Assembly (NCBI GenBank): GCA_964019695.1
Contig: OZ026517.1
Coordinates: 72,498,665-72,562,664 of the forward strand
Reading direction: 5' to 3'
Length of the DNA: 64,000 nucleotides
Source of the DNA: Loripinus fragilis
Taxonomy: Eukaryota > Mollusca > Bivalvia > Lucinida > Lucinidae
Shown here: in pieces, positions 44,712-56,194 of the stretch
How positions within the stretch are numbered: position 1 is the first letter of the stretch
Layout: every line of letters begins with the position of its first letter
Position numbers and translations under genes: made by a program
Notes under the pieces: model-generated
Seen by the model: the letters and a program-made list of their open reading frames with translations, nothing else
Told to the model about the DNA's origin: nothing
The model's database searches: none

Positions 44712-45409
44712 TTATCAGGTTTTAATTTGTTCAATTTATTAACATCTGTTGGTGCCTTAGTAGGGCTCATGGATTGTTCCAGCATTCTGTTAAAAGGGTA
44801 TTTTAGTAGTTTATGAGTGTAGGACATTTTTCATGGTGTGACTATAGCACTGACTACTGCATTACAGTCCAGACACCTGGCACTAGTCATCTTTGATACC
44901 TGGCTAATGTTTTTTTCTAAAAATTTAATCCTTAAAACACTAATTATTACTATAGCAGACGGCACATTTTGTAACAATTTTCCTCATTTTTTTGGTACAA
45001 ATAGACAGGTTAAAACCAAATGAAACTTGTTGAAAAACAAAATACTTTTGATAGTTGTAACATTCTAATTTTCATTGATCTGGCTGTTGATTGTAATAAA
45101 ACAGAATATCCATTATCCAATATTAAAATGGAGAAACGACTGGAAGGTGCTTCTACAATCATTTAGCTGACCTGCATATAGAGGAAATCTCAGGTTAATG
45201 TGTGCCTTGTTAATGCCAATAGCTGTAAGATGGCTGCTCCCAGATATTTACATAAAGTCAATAAATAGTGCTGTAATTAACTTAGCAGATGAATAAATGG
45301 TCTGTGAAAATTAAGTCAGTACATAAGGAAATGTTTATTTTTGATTTAAGTAAAATGTTAAAAGTCACGACCGTACACTTTAATCGATGCTCCTTTGATC
45401 TGTCTGGAC
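44712..45409. other. Unassigned intergenic sequence
   Basis: No gene or repeat confidently recognised. Confidence 0.35.
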
Positions 45410-45722
45410 AGGAAGCGCATTAGTCAAATTTATCATGCTCGACTAAGAATGGATTGCAGCTCTCTTAATCACCATCTCTTTTTACAAAAAAACACCATTA
45501 ACAGTCCACTATGCATTTGTGGTAGAACAGAAGCTACCAAACGCTACATGTACTAGTTTGATTGTTATAGATTTAACAACTTGCGCCAGAAAATGATGCA
45601 ATTCTTATCTCAAATATGTGAACCAACCTTGAATGCTCTTTTATACGGATTCACAGATTTGTCCGACGAGACTAATAAGCAACTCTTCATTATCATACAG
45701 GAGTACATAATAAGGACTTAAC
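45410..45722 (+). pseudogene. LINE (non-LTR) ORF2 C-terminal fragment
   Basis: In one frame: YHARLRMDCSSLNHHLFLQK, then SPLCICGRTEAT, a stop, then a helical tail ending IIIQEYIIRT and stop. 'HxRLRxxCSxL...CxCGxxE' is the zinc-knuckle-like tail of several non-LTR families. One in-frame TAG and loss of the usual CxCGxxEx...HxxxxC histidine indicate decay. Confidence 0.65.
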
Positions 45723-46565
45723 GATTCCAAAAAATTGCCTTTTAGTAATAATTCAGAACTACTCTTTGACATTGAGAAACACGCACTAATCAACACTTGC
45801 TATATTACCTATAATTGAAAAGTTTCCAAACTCTCATATAACATTTGAGTACCAAATGAGCATTGGTACAGAAATTGTTTTCTCTTTAAATTTCGATGAA
45901 ATAATTAAGTATTACTCAATGATATTTTAAATGGGATACAGATTCGCATAAGTCTACAGACTTTCTTCTGAAATCCATTTGTATACTGTATATTATTGTT
46001 TGTCGCTATATGTTGTTCTATGTACAAAGTATACAAATAATATATGTTTAACCTAAGATGTTGGTATCTAAGATATAAGATTTACATTTCTGTAGAGATG
46101 AAAATCACGAAATTTAACTCGTTCAGGAAACGCTGTCGATTTCAACTGCTTGCAAATAGTTTCAACACTGAGCAAGTGAATCCCATGTTTATCCTATGTG
46201 AGCTATGATGATAATATTTTTTCTAATGTAATAACAAAGTCCTAATAATAATGAAGGTCACCTATCTCATCTGAACATATTACCTGCGAATTTATTGCAA
46301 TTTTGACGAAAATTTAACTCCAAAAAACACAGTGAAATATCATCAACTCAATTGGCCTCCATCGTTAAAGACATGTATTTAAGTAAATAAACCAAACATC
46401 TTCAAAAGAATAATATTTTTCCAATACTCCCTAAGTTACTTTTGATAGCAGGGGCTTATGTTTCATTCATATGCAAATCGCCCTACCACAAGAAATATCT
46501 ACATATCGCGTCATGTAGAAAGTCATAAAATATGAAGTAATGCATTTCCGTTGTTTCAGTGTGTA
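45723..46565. other. Unassigned intergenic sequence
   Basis: AT-rich with no feature recognised; the first part may be the LINE 3' UTR. Confidence 0.35.
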
Positions 46566-46780
46566 CTGTAAATTCGAAAATTTCCGCGAGGATTTTATTT
46601 TTGCGAAACTTCGCAAATGCGAAGTTTCGTGAAAAAAAATCCTCGCGAAATGGCTAAATCACTCTGTCGACTACTGATATAGATAAATCATTCCCTAGTC
46701 GTGAAATTTGCCGGTCGCAAGTATGTCTTTTAACGCTACTCGCGAAAATAAAATTCTCGCGAAAATTTCCGGACTTACAG
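46566..46780. mobile_element. Palindromic TA-flanked MITE with CGCGA-rich arms
   Basis: Ends CTGTAAATTCGAAAATTTCC / GAAAATTTCCGGACTTACAG, flanked by TA. Internal hairpin TTTGCGAAACTTCGCA / TGCGAAGTTTCGTGA. A small non-autonomous element type that I believe is widespread in invertebrates. Confidence 0.82.
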
Positions 46781-47083
46781 TATTTCAAAACACTAAAGAC
46801 CATGAAAAAAAATACGTCCGAATCATATCTGCAGAGGTTCTGAAATACTCAAGCAAATGGATTACTTTTGTCCAGTGTAACATGAAGTTATTGAAATGCT
46901 GAGTGAAACCATATAAGCGTAATTATATATGCAACATTCATTAATGTAATGCTGATGGCTTTAAATTTTACACAGTACATAAATCATAAACCTTCTCGTA
47001 CAGAAAACATCGGTCGCACGTACTTTTGCACACATTGCACGTTTTAATAATTCAGGCACAGCATGATAGAACCAACAAAATGA

Positions 47084-47640
47084 GTGTGCGCTAAGCACTG
47101 TAGTTCAATGGTGATTCTCTCGTATTGCAAAAGATATGCGTGTAAAGTAAGTAATGGGATTGATCAGAAAATAAGACTTTTTACAAAAAATGGCTATAAC
47201 ATTAATGTATTGCAACAGACTGCATGCATGGTGATCAACCCAATCACGGTTGGCAACTTTGTTTTTCTCTTTAATTGCACGCCGGTGGGTGGGACTTCAG
47301 ACTCTATGACGGTTCCGACTTAAAGACTTATCTATTGATGAGATGGTAGGGGCCTGATGCTTTGGCTGTTTGTCGGGCCCACCGGGGTTTACCTGATGGA
47401 TTGCTTTCACTCCGGTATACATATATATTTACTGTTGAGTCCTTATCTTTTCTTTATCTCCTTTTTATATCTTGATTTATATGTTCTAGGAGATGATGCA
47501 TTGATAAGTTAGGGGTCTTTCATGCAAACCAAATAGTCATGTGTCTTGATCCACATCTGAATTAAGGGTGAGGTTGGCGGCGTGAAACCGGTTTAAGCCC
47601 TCCAGTAAAATATTTTACAATTAGAATCCCAACTACTTGT
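47084..47640 (+). pseudogene. Retroelement RT C-terminus and 3' UTR, + strand
   Basis: The frame ends LQQTACMVINPITVGNFVFL, then FNCTPVGGTSDSMTVPT and TAA at 47,321-47,323. This is the C-terminal end of the same reverse-transcriptase family found on the - strand just to the right. It is followed by the family B UTR in reverse order to the 33.8-kb copy, ending near 47,630. No catalytic motifs are in this piece. Confidence 0.68.
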
Positions 47641-47734
47641 CTATACAGCTTGGTGCCAAATCAAATAAAAATGTTGTCCAACAAAAAGGTCAGCGCATCA
47701 CATACATTTTGTCACGACCATGCATGATATTTTT

Positions 47735-50700
47735 TAGGTTTTTCTGAAGTAAAGAATGCATTTCTGTCATTACATGCTAGGTAAGGAGAGCCTTCTCTCT
47801 GGAAGGTTCTTTCAATAAGATCAATAAGTTTATCTTTTAATCAAATTATGAGGTAAAGTAGTATAAAGAGTAGAAAGAGCATAAGTAGATAAACTGGTCG
47901 CATTGAATTCTCTAGCTTTAAGTTTATCTAAAATTTCACCTGAATTTTTAATAGACCAAAATAGGTTTTTACCGGATCTCTCATATACCTTTTCACAATA
48001 CTTGATAACATGTTTTTAACAGCTGTAAGACACGAGATTAACAATGTAGAAAGTTCTTTTGTCGTACAAGAACTAGAATTTGCAATAAATCTTGCTTTAT
48101 AGGGTTTTTTATTGTGTTTAGGTAACCAGTACAATGAAGTAACTTTGTCTTGATTTTCTTTAGTTTTGACACCAAAATGTAGGGCTGTATGACAACCATG
48201 TCCATCAACAATCACCCTCTCACTTTAAGAAGGCTGCAGTTTATAGGCATTAGTGTCAACAAACACACGCTTAAGAGTATTAATATAATTCAATCATCAA
48301 ACAACTACAACATTGTTAGCAGCTTTATCTGCTGGAACCAAAACATAGTTCATATGAAAATCCTGGATACCTAGTTTAAACCTGCAACTGGAGTATAAAA
48401 GCCACATGATGGCGCTTTATGCTAATTCCATGCAATTTCAAACATGCTTCACATCAGGGAGCTGTTTTTGACGATTTCTAAGATTTTACCTAATAAACTT
48501 ACTTCTAATTTGGTGTCTGGGTGGACAATCATGTATGAATCGATTCTGCTGCAAGAGTTTTTGCAAAAAGTGTGTTTAAAATGCTTTTCTGAAAAAAAGT
48601 TTTTTTCTCAACTGTCAAATTTTGAATTTCCCGGGAGGAGCTTATTATTCATGAGATGTCATGACCCCTGATTGTAAACAAATGCATGTGCTTGAGAATC
48701 ATAACACAGCTGATAGCATGCGTTGCTGCAGCAGGTTGCTGGGTCAATAGCCCATTCACACTGATTATCAATGCTTTAGATTTTATTGCTGTTTTATTGC
48801 TCAGGGAAAATAACTAGTATACCATCCAATTCATTAAAACAAAATTTATAATATTCATTTGGAATTTTACAAAAAAAAATGCCGTTAACTCTTTACATGC
48901 TTAGTATATTTTTCATGATTTTTTGTCTTCTGCTGATTTTTCTTTTTTTTTCAAAATAAGCATTTTCAAAAAAATCCCTCAAGAATATGATCCGGTGTCA
49001 AACAGTTTGGATCCGGATCAGGCCTGACATTTTCTTCAGCCTGATCTGGGTCCAAACTGTTTGCAAAGGTTATCAGCAGACGACACTTCCAAGAAAATAG
49101 TACAGCACAGTAAATTCATAACTTAGTTTTTGCTTCAATATGTTGTCACAATAAACTGATATTGCCAAAAACAAGACAAACTGAGCCAAGTCACTTCAAA
49201 CTGTAAGAGAAAGCTTATTTTTATGGTAAAAGCTCACAAAATATAAATGAAAAAAGGTAATGTACAAATTCCTACCTGACTTCCACCCCTGAGCTTCCCC
49301 ACATTACTTTCCATTTTATTTCAGAATCAGTGAACAATATTTTGTTTCAATATTTGTGTATATCCAAGTATAAAACAGTAAATAATAGTATTCCAAAATA
49401 ATGCTTTTGTCATATTCCCACACAGCTGAAAAATTACTCGAATTTGGCGGGAGATAAATCCCCGAGGATACAATTAGGTCAAGACATGTCAGGGAGATGC
49501 CATTATTAATGGGGGTAATGGTAACTACTCTTTTTTAGAGTTTTATTCTACTCTTAGCAAATAGGTGCAAAACTTTGTTTCCATGAAATAAGTATTTGTC
49601 ATAATTGAAAGCTTTATAGTACTACTGTTTCAGTTGCTTACAATAATTAGATGAAGCAATATGTGCATCATAAGTTCAACCCGAATATTGAAAATGGAAT
49701 GAAGTGCCCCCTGAATGACCTAGCTGGTGCCATGGCATGTTGTTTGCACAATTAAGTTGAGTCATTTTATCCAGGAGTTATCTAAGTAAATATACAAGGT
49801 CAGATATTGATAAAATAATAAATAGCTCTTTCTAGAATATATGCAGAAATGCTCATTCTTCTGCAGGTAACAGGAATCAGCTGATTACCTAACTGACCTT
49901 TCCTGCAGTTCAATAGCCCCAGTAAACCTGCTGGAACCATTATTGATTTTCTGGCATTTGATGGACAGCTGAATTTAATCTCTACATGCAGATAAACACG
50001 CCTATAATCTGCGGTACCCTGGTACCGAAAGTTGCAGGTTTAAGATGACGAAAAGAATATTTAGGTTTAGGGGGTAAAAGATGTGTATTACGAGAGTAAA
50101 ATGAAATACGAGTATCAATAATTTTTAAAATGTTAATCTTCCATTCCTTGAAGGCATCAGGTTCAACATTTTCCCGTTTGCAACAACGATTACTTAAGTC
50201 ATTTAAAGAAGCAGCGATCTCTCTACGACATTTAGAGAAATCAATATTAGCGGGAAATCTATATTTAGGACCTTTAGAAATATTGTTGCAAACCTTAGCG
50301 TCAGGAATGCCATTTAGATTACCTGTAATAACATGCCCTGCAGAGGGATATAAATAATTAGAATTTTGATAATCTCAGGAGGCAGGAGTTTTGGAATCTA
50401 TATCTATATCATTTACAATGTTATTAAAGTTAAACATAGTAGACCTAATTGGTTTGTTATATTTATAACAAATGATAGGAGTTTCAGAATTATTAAAGTA
50501 ATTTGGAATAGATTAAATCACTAAATTATCCTTGAAGATACTATGTAAATCAATAATCTCAATATCTTTGTTAATGAATGGAATTTCGATAAAATGTCGT
50601 TTATTGTTGACCTCAGAATCGATATAAGGACTAAGGAAATGTTGAACATAACACCTAGTAAGGAGTGCTGCTTTATATAATTTGCTTGCTCTATCGTAAA

Positions 50701-50950
50701 ATTTATTCGACTCTAGTTCTAAATTACGTAAAACTGAGATAGGCAAGGAACTTTAAAATGAAAATAAGCCATGCCGACCCTAATTAGTTAAAGCCAAAGA
50801 AAGATCCTTTAGAGAAATATTTAAGCGTTTTTCAGTACAAATTTTGCGCTTAATGTTGCCCATTTTACGTTTACCATGAGATCTACTTTTACGTTTTTTA
50901 CATTCCAAAGTAGAAAAAACATCAAAATCTGGCATTTTAGAAATGTTACC
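47735..50950 (-). pseudogene. Penelope-like reverse-transcriptase element, N-terminal two thirds, dead
   Basis: Segments on the - strand: 50,936-50,514 (basic start MPDFDVFSTLECKKRKSRSH; RNLELESNKFYDRASKLYKA; DLHSIFKDN), 50,345-50,044 (YPSAGHVITGNLNGIPDAKV; KPKYSFRHLK) and 48,376-47,740 (NYVLVPADKAANNVVVV; YWLPKHNKKPYKARFIANSS; STYALSTLYTTLPHNLI; ACNDRNAFFTSE). LVPADK, LPKxHK and the STLYT block are fingers/palm RT motifs in Penelope-like order. Motif A has Ala where the catalytic Asp is expected (STYALSTLYT). At least four stops and one frameshift are present, and it is cut off before the second catalytic motif. It is interrupted at 48,380-50,039 by another transposon. The assignment to Penelope-like elements is from motif memory, not a search. 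Confidence 0.75.
48380..50039. mobile_element. 1,660-bp TTAA-flanked insertion inside the RT element
   Basis: Flanked by TTAA at 48,376-48,379 and 50,040-50,043, with 10-bp inverted ends ACCTGCAACT / AGTTGCAGGT. Removing it and one TTAA joins the interrupted RT frame as RHLK-LGIQDFHM, so the boundaries are exact. No transposase ORF seen. It contains the GTCAAACAGTTTGGATCC hairpin (48,995-49,085) also found at 27,155. TTAA use suggests piggyBac-type mobilisation. Confidence 0.87.
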
Positions 50951-53020
50951 TTCATGGTAAATATTATAATTTTAGCCTAAAGGAAAAGGCGTTTGCAAAT
51001 GAAGTTCAGTCCATATCATTATTATTGATTATGGAAAAGGACCTCTGACGGTGGTAATAGGAATCACAGTGTATAGTTGCCTATAATTTTCATAAAAATT
51101 AAAGTTGATCAAATGCTTCCATCTTCATATAAAGGATTGCAATTGGTCTCTATTTTATGATTTTGCATTTGATTCCCTATTTTCATAAATGAACGGCTTT
51201 ATTTTCGTGCTAAAATGGTCACTTTTTGTATTATACACATAGGAAATAGAAAAATATTTTTAAAACATCATCCCCCCCCCGAGTCCCAACTAATCATTTT
51301 GCACGTAAATGTGTCCTCATATTTTACATAATATATGCGAAAAGCTAGTTGGGACTATGGGGGAATGATATCTCACAGACCAAAATGTGACGACTTGGCG
51401 AGCCCGAACATTAGCATTTTAGTTTTTGGTGTGCTCTTTTGAAAAATCTTTTTTTCCAGTATAACGAAATAATAAGTACAAGTAAGCCTTCTTTTCATAA
51501 CCCATTTGTCATGAAATTTTACAACGTTTTAGCATATTTTTCTTTAGATTATGAAAATTGTTCTTTTACTAAATTCAGTTGGTAGATTGTTTTGCAAATA
51601 TTCTGTATCTATCCAATACACATAAACTACATGGCCATTGACTAGGTGTACTTTACGCGTGGATGAATGGTTATAGTACATAGCTGCATAATATCGCACC
51701 AGGTAAATGCATTGTCATCAAGGTTGAATATGGACTACAGTTGCACTTCACAATATTTCTTATCAAATCAGATAGAAAAAAACAACAACAAAAATAATCA
51801 TTTAACTGCTCATTATTTTGGACTTTAAAATGCATTCACTGTTATTTGGAATCGCAAATTGATGATATAATACCCTTACACGTGAAAATAATTGATTTCT
51901 ATATGTTTTGGTGAAGTCAAAGTTTGTAACCCCTACCCGCTTTGGTAGCGTCTCCTGTTTTGTCGTAGGGATCTGCCTTTCTAATTATAACCTTAATTCA
52001 TTCATAATACATCAAGCGTCATATTCAAAAGGATACCAGTGATATCTGGTACATAGGGAAGTTTTGGGAAGCATCTGAAAAATAGGCAGATATCCTATCT
52101 AAGTGTCAGAGGTACTTGCCTACCATTTACAGATGATGGAATGGTAGTTATAATCAAACAAACAAAATTTCCTTGCCCTTTGGAATCAATGGTTTCATTG
52201 TGGAACTTTGAAACTATTACATGTAGAGGGTCACAGATGAGGCCTAAATGGCCGAAACTAGCGAGTCTGGCCCATAAAATATGCACACTCTAGATTCAGT
52301 TCTTTGGTGCATTATTTGCTTTCTAAGGATATCCTTTTAAAATGCAAAGTTTCGATGAAGATGAAAAAGTAAGTAGGAAGACGCAGTTCAAATGAGGATT
52401 TTCGTACATATGAGATTGTAGTGACCCAAATGACGTAAAATTAATAATAAGGAAGGTGATTAAATGAAAACAAATACTTTTACACATATAAATATTCTTT
52501 TATTTTCATGATCCCATTAAACTAATACTGACTTGTTTTGTTAATGCTTTTAAACAATAAATAAATATATCAAACCACGCCATGCAATTGATGATCAGGT
52601 TCCATTGTCTTAAATTTGAAAGTTTGAGCTATTTTGATTTCACCATCTTATTTGAAGGAAACATTGTAGGTCATTAGCGTACAACGTAGGCACAGGTCAG
52701 TACAGTTAAGTCTGCCCCTGTGATATGACACTAACTCATTTAAGTTTGTTTCAAAGATTACATAATGTCCTTGTAGCTGAGAAGGGCTGGTTGATATTTA
52801 CCAACACTCAAACAGCGAAAAGACATGGCTTAAACTAAGGGCATATTGGTTCCCAGTTTAGTTGGATAACATATCATAAAATGCATGATGTGGTTCCATA
52901 TGTCAACTGAATCATAGACATCTTATTTCATAAAAAATAAATTGAAAACGAAAATTTAACATTTCATTTTTTTGATGTGTAACTATAGAAATGGCTATTT
53001 ATCTAGGAACAGTTACTATC
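50951..53020. other. Intergenic, no gene seen
   Basis: A hairpin element at 51,265-51,375 (AGTCCCAACTA / TAGTTGGGACTATGGGGG arms, C-rich start) is related in layout to 26,700-26,830. Otherwise AT-rich and unassigned. Confidence 0.45.
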
Positions 53021-53027
53021 AATATAC

Positions 53028-53320
53028 ATGCGCGGATCCAGAAAGTTTTGTCAGAGGAGGTCCAACTTTTTTTAAGTTTTGAGGGGAGGGAGGATCCAAA
53101 AACAAATATAAGCGGACCATCATCGGCCCGCCAGCGAATCGCCGTTTAAATGGGGTTTCGCTGACGTGCCAATGATGGCCCAACAATGCATGCTGGCTTG
53201 GTAGTTTTATGGGTTTTTTTCGGGGATCCGTACCAGTATTGCTAGAAACCCTATATTTTTGTGATTTTCAGGGGGGATTCAGACCCCCTACCCCCCCCCT
53301 CTGGATCCACGCATGATATA
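53028..53320. mobile_element. Family F element, near-complete
   Basis: Bounded by CATGCGCGGATCCAGAAAGT and CTCTGGATCCACGCATG as inverted ends, with a GGAGGTCCAAC / GGATTCAGACCCCC interior. The best-defined copy of the family. Confidence 0.75.
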
Positions 53321-53711
53321 TTTATTCTAAGAATCGTTCTAGTAAAAGCAACCATCTATGTTTCGCCTGTATAGAGTATTTCATTGAAGAACAGTATTGC
53401 ATGATTATTCAATAGTCATCATTATTCAGTCCAATATAAACTGAGCACTCAAAGGCTTGTGTATCCCTATCATGAAGTCACATTTACTGTACAACACTTA
53501 ATATTCGAGGCATCAAAATTTGGCGATTTAAATAAAGTGATATATTGAGGCAGTTTAATTTTGACGATTTCTTAATCTCATGCTTTTCTTTTCTCATATG
53601 GACCACTATTAAAAGTCGGACTATGTTCCCTTAGGGGGTATATTCCTTCCTTTAATAGTAGCCCCTTTCAAAGACGTTGTTTTCTCATTGTGGAAATGTA
53701 CCCTTTCGATC

Positions 53712-53984
53712 AGGGCCCAAAATAACAATGCCTCCTTAAAGTTAAGGAAGACTTAAGTTAAGTATTGATTTTTCAACATGTTACAATAAATGTTTAATAA
53801 ATTGCCAGGATCGATGCAGTACATGTATTTATTCTAAAAGATATCATTGTTATCTACTTGTACCGAAAAAATGAAAACTATTTTGATTTTAATAAGCTCG
53901 AAACGTTATTTTTCACATCCTAAAAAATCAATGCTTAACTTAAGTCTTCCTTAACTTTAAGGAAGCATCGTAATTTTGGGCCCA
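53712..53984. mobile_element. MITE with ~55-bp inverted ends (GGGCCCAAAAT)
   Basis: The left arm GGGCCCAAAATAACAATGCC ... CTTAACTT-type block is matched in reverse by the right arm (ACTTAAGTCTTCCTTAACTT ... ATTTTGGGCCC), enclosing about 150 bp of AT-rich sequence. Confidence 0.85.
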
Positions 53985-54430
53985 GAAGTTTGTTTATCGA
54001 TATAGATACAAAATGACAAGCATTCTAAAGATGTGTGTCAATTGCATGCTTGTTTATTATGTTAATGAGTTTGGATCTCATATTTTGGTGATTTTTGTTA
54101 ATACCGCCAAGAGCGTCAAATAAAGATACACGCCAAATACAAGTGTTTTTACAGTATCCTAGGGAACGTACTGACACACCATCCGTTAGATTATTTACAG
54201 TTTTATAATCTGTTATGAAACATGTAGTCTTTGTATCTCTATAGTATGATAGGTGTCTTGATTTCGTTAGTCTGAGGCGCTTACAATCAATGGTGCTTCA
54301 TACTGTGTGTGTCGAATTCCAAAGCTAAACACAGGATTTCGTGTTTTGTGGTTCCATACCTGAAAATGATCAAATTCTAATATAATATCTCCACTAAATG
54401 TTGATGTTAGACGTTCAAAATCTCGTTATA

Positions 54431-54635
54431 CAGCAACACTGTCTTAAGCGGCCACTCATGAATAGATCAAAAATTGATTTTCAAGACAGATTACTGCTAA
54501 ATGCAGGTCAAAAGTATTGCAGAATGCTCCAAGAGAGCATTCTGCAAAACTTTCGACCTACATTAAGCTACCATATGTCTTTAAAACCTTTGTTTTGTCT
54601 ATTTTGGAGTGGGCTCTTAAGACAGGTTTTGTCTC
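54431..54635. mobile_element. Family C palindromic MITE, copy 4
   Basis: CAGCAACACTGTCTTAAGCG at the left, GCAGAATGCTCC...GGAGCATTCTGC-like centre (AAGAGAGCATTCTGC), and TTAAGACAGGTTTTG at the right. The right terminus is degraded. Confidence 0.75.
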
Positions 54636-55639
54636 TAGAGATAGCTGTTGCATTACTTATGCGCTTGTATGTTTGTCAGTGTTCACATTTAGGTGTTATC
54701 ATTCAAGAAATGACCAATAATAACATACAGTTGTTACTCGTATATAAATAGAAAACAATGCTTAATAGAGATTCACTATGATTTGTTTAACAATCCTCTT
54801 AGCTAGTAATGCAGAGCTAGTGGTGTATGTCAACAGACTTTCAAAAGCATATGTCATACCATACACTGAAACACCATAATGGTCACGAAGCGAGTAAAGT
54901 GAATAAACTTGAAACTTGAATGTTGAATGGCTACTGCAACTGTAAACTTTATATTTGGCATTAACGTATATTCAAAGAAGAGCATTGATTCAGTGAAAGG
55001 GGGCTTGACTTGAGATGGGGTTCTCTGGTTTGAGCCTCACTTAAGTCACTGTGTTGTGTCCTTTACCAAAACAGTTTATTGCTTACTACTGGTTCAACCC
55101 GGACAATGTCGGATATGACTGAAATAAATGTTGACTATCACGTGTAAGCATCAACTTGAGCAAACAAAAACATTTAATCCTGTTCAACTTCTCATTGGAT
55201 CAAATTATATCTGGCAACTATATTGTTATGCTTCGTTAAGCAAATTGGGTCCGACGTCAAGATTTATACATAGCAAAGGATTCAAATGTGTCCTCCCTAT
55301 GGAGATCCCCTGTGTCATGTGAACGCAATTAAATTATGGGCTAATTGGAGCAGTTTCAACAAAATTTGTAGTCATATGGTTCCCAGTATACTGTTAGCTC
55401 TTAAATAAATGTATGTGAAAAAATCTGAATTATCCCTTTAAGCCTTGTGGTTCCTTTTAGGAAGGATATTAATAAAAGATTAACGTTTACACACATGGCA
55501 GCCCTGTTACTTACGGCCAGGTTGATATATAATTGACTTCCGTTTTGATATATATCAGAAATGCTTAATTGCTAATTCATCCTCAATCTACTCTGTAGTT
55601 GTAGAGAAGGGTTTGAAATTTTGACAAAATTTTACTATG
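54636..55639. other. Unassigned intergenic sequence
   Basis: No gene or repeat confidently recognised. Confidence 0.35.
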
Positions 55640-55920
55640 AGCCCCTCTTTATGAAAGATAAAAAGTTGATCAAGATATAAAAAGTAGATCAAATAAGGAT
55701 AAGGCCTCAATAGTACAACCAAATGAATATCGGAGCAAAAGAAATCCAACAGTTTAAACCCTGATGGCCTGACCAAAGACACCGCATCAGGCCCTAACCC
55801 TCTCATCTATAGATAAGTCTTTAAGTTGGAAATGTCATAGAGTCTGAGGTTGGACCCACTGGCGTGTAATTAAAGAGGAAAGCAACGTTGTCAAACGTGA
55901 TTGAGTCCACCAAGCTTGCC
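55640..55920 (-). mobile_element. Family B retroelement 3' end fragment
   Basis: On the - strand, VAFLFNYTPVGPTSDSMTFP, then stop and the first ~200 bp of the family B UTR (ATCTATxGATGAGAxGGTxx, GATTTCTTTTGCTCCG). Same structure as 33,781-34,447. Confidence 0.7.
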
Positions 55921-56104
55921 ATATGTCGTAAATTTAATAAGTTAATGATACAGTATAGGGTTAATGATGCTCTTTTTATGAAGAAAGCGATGAAGAAGTG
56001 ACTAGTCTAGTGTGAACTAAAACAGTGTTCAGGTGAATAAATGATGTCATTATGTGCATATCTACCAGTGCTTACAGTAGGAAAATTACCATAACATACA
56101 CCAG

Positions 56105-56194
56105 TTAATCTCCTGCCACTATTAAGGGCGCTACATACGCAGAATGGCGTATACCAAAGCTATAGCTCGGAGCGGATCTCTTATGACATTTAAC
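56105..56194 (-). CDS. CIMAP1: ODF3-like B, last coding exon
   Basis: Acceptor TGTTTTTCAG|, 29 codons and TAA. It reads VKCHKRSAPSYSFGIRHSAY, then VAPLIVAGD. No AATAAA directly follows, unlike gene A. Confidence 0.93.
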   Translation of the reverse strand, partial: VKCHKRSAPSYSFGIRHSAYVAPLIVAGD

